This document shows, piece by piece, positions 1-7,800 of a stretch of 64,000 bases of DNA (the stretch's first letter is position 1; every line of letters starts with the position of its first letter). The stretch is from Elusimicrobiota bacterium. Lineage in GTDB: Bacteria > Elusimicrobiota > Elusimicrobia > FEN-1173. Location: positions 62,001-126,000 of the forward strand of contig JADJZR010000007.1 of assembly GCA_016715645.1 (NCBI GenBank). The letters run 5' to 3'. Under the pieces are notes generated by a model. The model searched no databases. It saw nothing but the letters and a program-made list of their open reading frames with translations, and had not been told where the DNA came from. Position numbers and translations under genes: made by a program.

Positions 1-2507
1 CCCGATAGGATCACCTGACCCCAATCGTCTACCGCAAGCCCCCCGGCCCCGTCCCAACTGTTCCCCCCGAGATAGGTGGAATAAACCGCCGCATTTCCCG
101 CCGCGTTCAATCGCGTCACAAACACATCTCCCGCCCCGCCGAACACCGTCTGTGCCGCCCCCGTCGTCACGGGATAGCCGCCATGGGTGAACCCCGTGAC
201 AACCACGTCGCCCCCGGGCGCCATCGCCACCCGATGTCCGTAATCCCAGCTGGAACCGCCCAGGTACGTCCCGTATACGACCGACTTTCCGTCCGGCGTC
301 AATTTCGCTAGAAACGCGTCCCGAGCTCCGCCCAACGTTCGGTCGTAAGCCCCGGACGTGGTGGGGAAGTTGCTTGAATAGGTCTTACCTGTCACCATAA
401 TGTTCCCCGCGCCATCCAACGCCACCCCCAACGCTGAATCTTCTCCGCTCCCCCCCAGATAGGTGGAAAACAGAAGCGTCCCGTTGGCGGAAAATTTTGC
501 CACGAATCCGTCCAACGTACCCCCGTTGTAGCGGGTGTCCCAGACTCCGCCCGTGACAGGAAACCCGCCCCCGTCCGTTTCCCCCACAACGATCGTGTTC
601 CCCGCCTTGTCCGTGACCACGTCCAATATGCGGGAAGTTCCCGCGCCGCCAAAGAAACGGCTGTAATGGATTGCTGGTGCGGTGACCAATAGAGAGGTGT
701 CAACGTTGTTGTTGGACTCGCTCATTTCCACCACTCTCTGCCAATTGTCCGCTTCCACCCGAAGCATGTGCTCCCCCGCCAGAGCGATCCAGGAGACGTT
801 GGACACATGGGTTTTCCCCGGGGACAAAAGCGGGACCATCACGGTGGCGATTTCGCGCCCGTCAATTTGAAGTTTCAACGCGCTCTCACCCGCTGTTTCC
901 CGGCCCCGGTTGGCCACGGTCACTTTAAAAGTGGTCGAGAGCCCCGCCATCAATCCCTCTGTCCCCTCAACATTTTCCACCACGAGGTCGGCCAAGGCCG
1001 GGACGCCCACCACTTGTTTAGACACATTGTTGTTGTCTTCATCGTGTTCGGCGTTGCGAAACCAGTTGTCCGCCTCCGCCAGAAACCGATGATGTCCCGA
1101 GGTTGCCGTCCAGGGAATCCTAGAGGTCACAAAAGTTTGTCCCGGAGCCAAGGCTGGGACGGTGAATTCGGATAAATAAGAGCCATCCATTTGAATTTTT
1201 AAAACGCTTTCCCCCGCGTTCACGGACCCCCAGTTACCCACTGTCACCCCAAAGGAGACGGAATCCCCCACCGAGGGCCGATCCGGACCGGAAATAGATT
1301 CCACCACCAAATCCGGTCCTCTGACAAAGGCCAGGTCCGCGATTGTGATCGTTTTGTAAATGGACGGGTCAAACCGGTACCACCCGTCCCACCAAAACAT
1401 TCCGCCTCTCGATCCCCGCTGATACGAGGCCCGAAGCCGTTCTGTCAAAACAGCCTTGTCCACGGACCTCCACCCGGGGATGTAGGCTTCCCCTTCAATG
1501 ATCGGTTGGGTCCCGTTCCAACCCACATTTTTCAAGGTGGTACCAATGTTACCGTTATAATGAAGATAGTCCGGATGGCTGTGATAGTCCAGCAAATCAA
1601 ACCCTTTGTTTTGCCATCGACGAATGGTGTTTTCGGCCCCCAGGTCGGACAGGCTCACCAGAGCGGTGGGGCGAACGTTTTTGATCATGTCCCGGAAAGC
1701 GAGGAAAAAACTTTCCCCTTGGACGTAAAGTGCTTCCCGGCGGTGTTGGTAGGCCAGGTCGTCCATGGCCTGAAGTTCCGATCGCCCGCCGGTGTCTGGC
1801 TTCATGGAGACAAACTCATTGACCAATTGCCACACAATCCGATTTTCCCGAACCAGGCCCCATTGCGCGTAGGGCTGAGCCGGGTCGTAAACCATTTTGA
1901 AAAATTTGTCCCGGAACAGGTTCAGAAATTGCGCCCGTTTGGGGCTGGCCGGGTCCATGATGTCCGGATGTTCGCCCACTCCGTCGATCCATTCCCCGTC
2001 GGCGATCCGAAAATCAAACAGGGTAAAAATGAGACGAAACTTGACGTTACGTTGGGTTTCCACCTCTTCGACGATCCGCAGAAAAGCGTCCAAGTCCGCG
2101 CGGAAGAGAGTCTCGTCAATGGAAATGGTCCCCGCGGTGTCGAACAGGTTGCGCCCATCGCCGAATGGCGACATGATCCGAATCCCTCGAATATTGTTAT
2201 CGGCGCACAGGTTCAGCCATTCCCGCCATTTTTGCGACCCCCACGCCGAACTGAACCCGGAGTGGTTATATCCCGGTCTATTCGCCCACGCCGGCGGCAC
2301 ACCCCCGATGGACCACCCGTAACTGAAATAATTGAAATGGACGTTCACGCCCGAGTAAGAAAGAAATTCCGTTGCGCTCACCGCCGGGGTCGGATCCGTG
2401 CGCCACCCGGCGGGCGGCGCGGCCATCAGACCAGCGTTCATCAGGGGAATCAAGACAAAAGAAAAACTCCGACGGACAACGCGGCGTAGGACCGAACAGG
2501 TTTTCAT
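1..2507 (-). CDS. Secreted glycoside-hydrolase-like protein with CARDB and SBBP repeats (C-terminus beyond window)
   Basis: Reading the minus strand from the ATG at 2507 gives an open frame that runs off the left edge (about 835 codons seen). An AGGAG Shine-Dalgarno lies 9 nt upstream. Residues 1-30 are a signal peptide. Residues about 45-390 look like a clan GH-A TIM barrel (GH5-like): the strand-4 motif QLVNEF (Glu231) would carry the acid/base, and IIEGEAY (Glu338 or Glu340) the nucleophile, followed by GGMFWWDG. Two CARDB-type adhesion domains follow (about 398-497 and 499-605, each with EADNW and a D/S-rich NNN end). From about residue 610 there are SBBP beta-propeller repeats of the TYLGGSxxD / GNIxVTGxT type. 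The substrate cannot be told; a polysaccharide outside the cell is likely. It is transcribed divergently from the gene at 2847. The GH family assignment is inference; the secreted multidomain layout is clear. Confidence 0.8.
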   Translation of the reverse strand, partial: MKTCSVLRRVVRRSFSFVLIPLMNAGLMAAPPAGWRTDPTPAVSATEFLSYSGVNVHFNYFSYGWSIGGVPPAWANRPGYNHSGFSSAWGSQKWREWLNLCADNNIRGIRIMSPFGDGRNLFDTAGTISIDETLFRADLDAFLRIVEEVETQRNVKFRLIFTLFDFRIADGEWIDGVGEHPDIMDPASPKRAQFLNLFRDKFFKMVYDPAQPYAQWGLVRENRIVWQLVNEFVSMKPDTGGRSELQAMDDLAYQHRREALYVQGESFFLAFRDMIKNVRPTALVSLSDLGAENTIRRWQNKGFDLLDYHSHPDYLHYNGNIGTTLKNVGWNGTQPIIEGEAYIPGWRSVDKAVLTERLRASYQRGSRGGMFWWDGWYRFDPSIYKTITIADLAFVRGPDLVVESISGPDRPSVGDSVSFGVTVGNWGSVNAGESVLKIQMDGSYLSEFTVPALAPGQTFVTSRIPWTATSGHHRFLAEADNWFRNAEHDEDNNNVSKQVVGVPALADLVVENVEGTEGLMAGLSTTFKVTVANRGRETAGESALKLQIDGREIATVMVPLLSPGKTHVSNVSWIALAGEHMLRVEADNWQRVVEMSESNNNVDTSLLVTAPAIHYSRFFGGAGTSRILDVVTDKAGNTIVVGETDGGGFPVTGGVWDTRYNGGTLDGFVAKFSANGTLLFSTYLGGSGEDSALGVALDGAGNIMVTGKTYSSNFPTTSGAYDRTLGGARDAFLAKLTPDGKSVVYGTYLGGSSWDYGHRVAMAPGGDVVVTGFTHGGYPVTTGAAQTVFGGAGDVFVTRLNAAGNAAVYSTYLGGNSWDGAGGLAVDDWGQVILS

Positions 2508-2846
2508 GGCAAGGACTCCTCAAAGAATGGATCGTATGACCAACCCTATGATGGCGAATTACGAGAAAATCCGCCTACGTCTTTTTGTCAATTTTGGGGG
2601 GGCAATATTCCCAGAGAGCCCTTGTCCTTTCTGCGGAAGAAAAAAGAGTGCGTTTGGTGGGACCGTGGGCGACACGCCCGCGTAAGGGAAAATGACAACA
2701 AAGACGTCTGCTCTACCGATGGCAATGTTTACTAATAATTTACAACTTCTTAATCGAATCTTAAGACGGAAAAAGTAAACTATCTGTGTTAAACCACCAG
2801 AGACAATCAATGCCCTGGCGAGATCGAAACAAAAGGAGAAATCGTC
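2508..2846. promoter_or_regulatory. Divergent intergenic region
   Basis: This 339-bp gap separates the minus-strand glycoside hydrolase from the plus-strand duplicated protein. The tandem 11-bp repeat operator at 2728-2771 and its -10-like hexamer TAAACT (2776-2781) lie on the plus-strand gene side. No clear promoter for the minus gene and no riboswitch fold was recognised between 2520 and 2720. Confidence 0.5.
2728..2771 (+). promoter_or_regulatory. Tandem 11-bp repeat operator (Pho-box-like), copy 1
   Basis: Four repeats begin at 2728 (TTTAC), 2739 (TTTAC), 2750 (TTAAT) and 2761 (TTAAG), exactly 11 bp apart. TAAACT at 2776-2781, 15 bp after the start of repeat 4, is a good -10 candidate. 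The same array precedes five other genes in this window in the same orientation relative to the gene. An 11-bp direct repeat is the usual target of PhoB/PhoP/OmpR-family regulators; identity of the regulator is inference. Confidence 0.7.
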
Positions 2847-4538
2847 ATGCGAAGAGAAAAAAGGAGTGCCGCATCGTGCCCTTTGTCCGCGCGAGGATGG
2901 GCGAGGTTTTGTTTGGCGATTGTTTTCGTCGGAACGCAGGGTTCTGTTGTGCCGTTGTATGCCGCAAGCGACGAACGGAAAAGTGATCAGACCCAGGGGA
3001 GCAGTTATTCGCTCGATCAAATCCAAAAGGCTCAGGCTTCGGCGAGCGCCTTTGTCGCTCAATCGAACGCGGCCCAGGCCTCGATGGGACTTCAGCTCAA
3101 CGCGAACAACGCATTGACGCCGGGTCAACAAGCGGCTCAAGCGGTGCAAGCCGAAATAAGCGCGGTTCGAGTGGGCACGAAATCCGGCAATAAAACAATT
3201 ACGCGACCGACCGTGATGAGCACCAAAACAGTCGGTGATAAAACAACAACGGTCCTCAAGTACCCGGGCGGTCAAACGCAGACAACGGTGGCGACGACCG
3301 ATCTTAAAACAGGGAAGGTGGTTAAGAGCTCCACGCATTTAAGGAACGCGGACGGAAAAACGTTAGCGACTGCCAAAAGCACCTTTGCCTACGACAAAGA
3401 CGGTCGTGTTACAGTCAACACGACTTTGGTTGAAGGAAAGACCACGGTGGTTTCGGTTGCGGTTCGTGATTTGTACGGTAATGTGACGATCACCGGCACA
3501 GAGGTAACCACTGGCGTCATAAACGAACACCTACATAAGCCAGGGGTTCAGATCACCACCTTCAACACAATCGTTGACAGTAAAGGATCCTTCACCCGCA
3601 CGTTTTCCAGCAAGTTTGAAGGATTGATCTCGCCCTATTCAAATGGGGACCAGACCAACAATGTAACGACAATGTACACGCGGAATGGACATGGGGGCCC
3701 GAGTAGTGGCTCAAGCGAACACTCTGTCATCACTCGTAACGCCGATGGGACAATAACAACAAGCACGACGATTCACACCTATAATGGCCAACCAACTGTA
3801 TACGAGAAAGTCGAAAAAGCGGATGGGGTTGATGCGGTTTTGTCTCCCTTTGAACCGCCCCGCTTCATCGTCGAAAATCTGGACTTAATTAACCAAAAGA
3901 GGACGGACACCATGGTGTATCGTGACACACTTCAAGTGCAAGTCACAGAAAATACACTGGATGTCAAAACGGGAAATGTTGTCAAATCCACAACTCATCT
4001 CAAGGATGCGAAGGGAAAAACGATTGCGAAGGGGACCAGCACCTACTCGTACAGGAAGGACGGTAACGTGGTTATCAAATCGACCCTGGTGATAGGGAAA
4101 ACAACTGTGGAGTCAGAGGCGGTTCGAACGCCCAGAGGTCATATGACGATCAAGGGCACCGAGAGAACCACGGGCGTGGAATACGCTCCCGGCAAGACGG
4201 GGGTGCAAATAACCACCTTCGAGACCAATGACTTGGCGATGGGGGACTTCACGCGAACGTTTAAGACGTCTATTGTTGGTCAACCCTATCCGCGTTCTGA
4301 GGGCATCCAGAAAAACAACGTTACGACCACCACTACAATCCTAGCCAAAGGCGGAAAGTCGTGGAGGAAAGACATATCCACTCTTTCGTCAGACGGGACC
4401 AAATTGCGGACGGTGTCTGAACTCCATGGCGTGGGAAAAGATGGGAAACCCACCGTCGTGAAGTCCGTGTCGACGACCAAAGGATTCACAGCGTATCTGG
4501 ATCCACGGGAAACCGAACGATTCATCGCCATTAGATAA
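2847..4538 (+). CDS. Secreted protein with two tandem ~215-residue repeats, unknown function
   Basis: 563 aa; ATG at 2847 with GGAG 8 nt upstream. The N-terminus has basic residues and a hydrophobic stretch ending in YAA (about residue 40), a signal peptide. Residues about 45-105 are Ala/Gln-rich and probably helical. The rest is two homologous units (about 123-345 and 350-563), rich in Thr, Ser, Lys and Val and likely beta. Matching blocks are DLKTGKVVKSSTHL with DVKTGNVVKSTTHL, GVQITTFN with GVQITTFE, and the unit ends PPRFIV and TERFIA. I recognise no family. The promoter carries the same 11-bp repeat operator as the giant paralogues, so it is probably co-regulated with them. One of only two plus-strand genes; a perfect hairpin follows the stop. 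Confidence 0.8.
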   Translation: MRREKRSAASCPLSARGWARFCLAIVFVGTQGSVVPLYAASDERKSDQTQGSSYSLDQIQKAQASASAFVAQSNAAQASMGLQLNANNALTPGQQAAQAVQAEISAVRVGTKSGNKTITRPTVMSTKTVGDKTTTVLKYPGGQTQTTVATTDLKTGKVVKSSTHLRNADGKTLATAKSTFAYDKDGRVTVNTTLVEGKTTVVSVAVRDLYGNVTITGTEVTTGVINEHLHKPGVQITTFNTIVDSKGSFTRTFSSKFEGLISPYSNGDQTNNVTTMYTRNGHGGPSSGSSEHSVITRNADGTITTSTTIHTYNGQPTVYEKVEKADGVDAVLSPFEPPRFIVENLDLINQKRTDTMVYRDTLQVQVTENTLDVKTGNVVKSTTHLKDAKGKTIAKGTSTYSYRKDGNVVIKSTLVIGKTTVESEAVRTPRGHMTIKGTERTTGVEYAPGKTGVQITTFETNDLAMGDFTRTFKTSIVGQPYPRSEGIQKNNVTTTTTILAKGGKSWRKDISTLSSDGTKLRTVSELHGVGKDGKPTVVKSVSTTKGFTAYLDPRETERFIAIR

Positions 4539-4546
4539 ATCTCACC

Positions 4547-4578
4547 CCCCTCCGAGGCCCCTTCTGGCCTCGGAGGGG
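4547..4578. terminator. Perfect hairpin, probable bidirectional terminator
   Basis: A 13-bp perfect stem (CCCCTCCGAGGCC / GGCCTCGGAGGGG) with a 6-nt loop lies 8 bp after the stop of the plus-strand gene and downstream of the convergent giant gene A. The tract after it (TATTTC) is only moderately T-rich, so the terminator role is likely rather than certain. Confidence 0.7.
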
Positions 4579-4621
4579 TATTTCATCCCCCCGTTCCCCC
4601 GACCCACATGCTGGAAATTAA

Positions 4622-4637
4622 CACGGGATTCCCCGTG
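4622..4637 (-). terminator. Small hairpin downstream of giant A
   Basis: A 6-bp stem CACGGG / CCCGTG with a 4-nt loop is followed on the minus strand by TTAATTT. It lies past the palindromic element that follows the stop of giant A and could end that transcript. Stem and T-tract are both weak. Confidence 0.35.
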
Positions 4638-4652
4638 GGCGACGTCCGGTAA

Positions 4653-4830
4653 GGCGCTGTAAATAAACGGTTCATTTGGGTGAGTGGATTTTGAGCCGAG
4701 CCGAAGCGGCGCAAAGGCGCAGGGTCCTGCCTGTCGGTGGCAGCCGATCAGGACGGGCGCGGATGCGCCCACGGGCCCCCGGAGGGGGAAAGCCACCGGC
4801 GAAATGGATCGGTAATTTATTTCCAGAGCC
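4653..4830. repeat. Dispersed palindromic element, copy 1
   Basis: About 178 bp bounded by imperfect inverted arms (GGCGCTGTAAATAAAC at the left, its counterpart GGCTCTGGAAATAAATT on the minus strand at the right) around a GC-rich core. The core shares, in inverted orientation, the blocks GCGCCTTTGCGCCGC and CGGCTCGGCTCAAAATCC with the element at 48337-48495. It begins directly after the stop codon of giant A. No transposase is inside, so it behaves like a MITE or REP-type sequence. Confidence 0.6.
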
Positions 4831-7800
4831 TTACGCCATTTTTTCGGCGAGGCGGGCGGCCGTATCGTGCAGGTCACGAAGCTGGCTCGCTGGAATTGGC
4901 AAAGAGCGAAGGAGCTCATCCAAAAAGACCACCGCGGCATTCCACAGCGGAGAGTCTTCCGACAATCCGGCATAATCCAGAGCAAGACTTTCCGGCGCGA
5001 CGATCCGCCAGGCCAATCCCGACCGAAGAGACGCATCCCTCGCCAAGGCTTTCTCTGTTGCCAAAAGCCGGAAGATCTGGCGGTTGCCACTTCCCGGCGA
5101 AAAGGCGTTGGGCACCGTTCGGACCTGAACCCGGCTTCGCCCAGCACTCCACCGCCGCAGAGCGAAAGCCACCACCTCATTTTCCGCGATGAACCGAACT
5201 TCTGTCTCGGGGCGGCGTTCCGACAAACAAGTCCGAACAAAGGCCCCCAAACTCTTTCTGTTGGCGCCAACCGGCACCACCCAGAGCCCGGCGTTGTCTT
5301 CTTGAACCGACTGGCGAAGATCGCCTTCCCATCCGTCCCCGGCTTTGGCGTAGGCATCAAGCAAGCTGAGCAGAGAATTCTTGGATGTCACGGCGGACGG
5401 TCCACGTAAGGAGACATCGTTCAGGGATGAAATGAACCGATACCGCGCGGTGGCGCTTCTCAATTGTATGTCAATAGGCGCCGGCAAATCCAGAATCTCC
5501 CGAAGCGCCGCTTCCGACGACGGCGGAACACGAGAGATATCGTGGAAATAGTGTTTGAGCAAACCGACAACAACCAACACCCCCCCGACAACGATCCCCC
5601 ACCCTCCCGACAAGATAAAGAACGCGCCAGACCCATAGAGGACCGCAAGAAAGAGAGCGAGATTGGATAAATCTTTTCCCTGCGCCGAAAACGCATGGGA
5701 ACCAACGAACACATCCTTCAGAATGACCACCGTCAGAGCCATGATAAGCCACATGTCTGGGATGGACATCCCGACATGCCCGAACATCCACGAGACGGCA
5801 AAATAGGGCGCCGCCCAATGAAGAGCAAACTCCCATATCGCTGTAAAGATGAACTCCATTCGTTTGGATTCGCTTGGGACGAATCTCCAGACCGATTTTG
5901 TAAGGGCTGTTTGAGCGAGAGGAGGTGCGGGCATCATGGAACGAAGCCATTGAAGTCGCGAAAGACTATTGTCTTGGTTGTGCAGTTCATCCAACATGCC
6001 AGCGAGAACAAATCCTTGGCACCTTTCCAGCGCCTCCTGGTCCTCATTATGGGTATTCAAACCCGCTTCCCTTAGGGTTGCGCTTGCAATGCCATTAAGT
6101 TTGGATCGCATGACACCCCAATTTTTTATGACCAGGCCCCCGACCGGAAGGCTCCGTGCGAAACGACGTCCCGCATTAATCAAATCCCTTATGGGTGTTT
6201 TCTCCCCAATCTGAAAAGGGTCATTTTCAAGGGCGGCGACCTCTTTTTCAAAATCAACTCCGGAGGAACCGAAAGAATCCAAGACCCATAGAATTTCAAA
6301 TGCGTGGGGAAGAATCTCCTCAGACTCCGGGATGCCGGAAATATACCTTCCGGCCAAATAATGGCCCCATTCGTGCGCCACCGTACAATAGCCGACTGCA
6401 TTTGACGCTTCTTCTGGGATGTTAAGAAAGATACGCCCTTTCTGCGGATTCGAGAGAGCGATGCTTCCCACAAGCCAAGCCTGGCTAAGCACCTCAAGAG
6501 CGTTTTGCGGATCGGCCTCCGCCTCGTCCAAAGGCAGTCGTTTACCCAAATGCATCGGAAGTACGTTCATATTTTTTATGATTCCCGCCTCAGGGCCCAG
6601 CTCACGCCTCAGCCATGATAAAGTTTCAATTTCGCTGATTTTTTCAGATAGATTTAAAGTGGTGCGCCCTGTTCCTCGCCATTCGTTTCGAATAAGCGGA
6701 AGTAATTGTTTTACAGAGATCCCCATGGAGAGGCCAAGTTTCAACGTGGGGTGAATAAGATCAGACAATCCATTGAAGAACCCACGACTCCATAGTTTCG
6801 TGAACGAATCTTCTATCGCTTCGTTTGAAGAATGATCCACCGCATTTGAAAAATCTTCACACATTTTCAAAAAATTCTCGTAGACGCGCCGGAATGATTT
6901 AATATCTCCCTCATGAAGATATTGGATCAACTGGGCCAATCCAGGATAATAGAGCCTCACAAACTGTTCCACAGACCAGACAGGTTCTTCGATCTCCCTG
7001 ACCGCCAAGGCTCCATTTTCTTCCGTGATATTTGCTCCGCCTTCGTTCATTTCGATAACCGAATCAAAAGGAATTGGGATAGGCCGAGTTGGATTTTCGT
7101 TGTTCCACTGAGACACTCCAACAATTCTTTCACCTGGCCAAACGGACCTTAGGTATTTAGCGCGATGATCCGGGACGATCAGCGTATACTTCATTAGGTA
7201 AGGGCGGTCGCTTTCGCGGTGATCTTCCCTCAGAACCACCGCCAGGATATCCGAAACCCCTTCCCCCTTTTCATAGAAAAGGTTGTGTTCATCATGTCCA
7301 CTGTATCCTACGCGCGCCTTCGAAAATCGAAAATATTTAACATGGTCCGCCTCATCCAGATCAATCTCCAAACGGACATAATCCGAATCCATACCCCCTC
7401 TCCCGGGGCTGTCAGCGACAATGACCCTATGCCCGCGATAATTCACGCTTTCCTTGAAATAACAGAATAGATTGCTGATATCTCTAAGCCAAAATGGAAG
7501 TTTGTTCCCGTGAACGGGCGGAGGGGCTCTCTCTAAAACCACGGCCTGGGTCGAGGCATCTCTCCGGGGGGCAGGCAATAAATCAGGAACGCTTTCCCCT
7601 TCGCCTATAAAGACTTGAACAAATATTCCATCCCGTGGGTTGGTAACCCAAATTCCCCTGACAAAATGCTGAGGAGTTTTCGTGCGATCAAACGAAATCG
7701 TTTCTTCTCCATTTCGAACTGTCGCGACTCGAACCCCCATTCCCTGGGTATCGTATTCAACGATTACCCCATAGGATATTCGTGTAAATAAGTTGTACCC

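Noticed and set aside
1506..2489. Long plus-strand open frame (about 327 codons)
   Set aside because: It lies antisense to the glycoside-hydrolase gene, whose minus-strand product has a signal peptide and clear domains; the plus frame has no recognisable protein character.
2520..2720. Riboswitch in the gap before the duplicated protein
   Set aside because: It lies upstream of the predicted promoter, and no known riboswitch core was recognised.
4542..5360. Minus-strand open frame across the palindromic element
   Set aside because: It overlaps the conserved end of giant A in another frame and reads through the palindrome.
6361..6375. Metzincin type for the HEWGH domain
   Set aside because: The third ligand pattern HExxHxxGxxH is not met (HEWGHYLAGRY); a gluzincin-like site is more likely.
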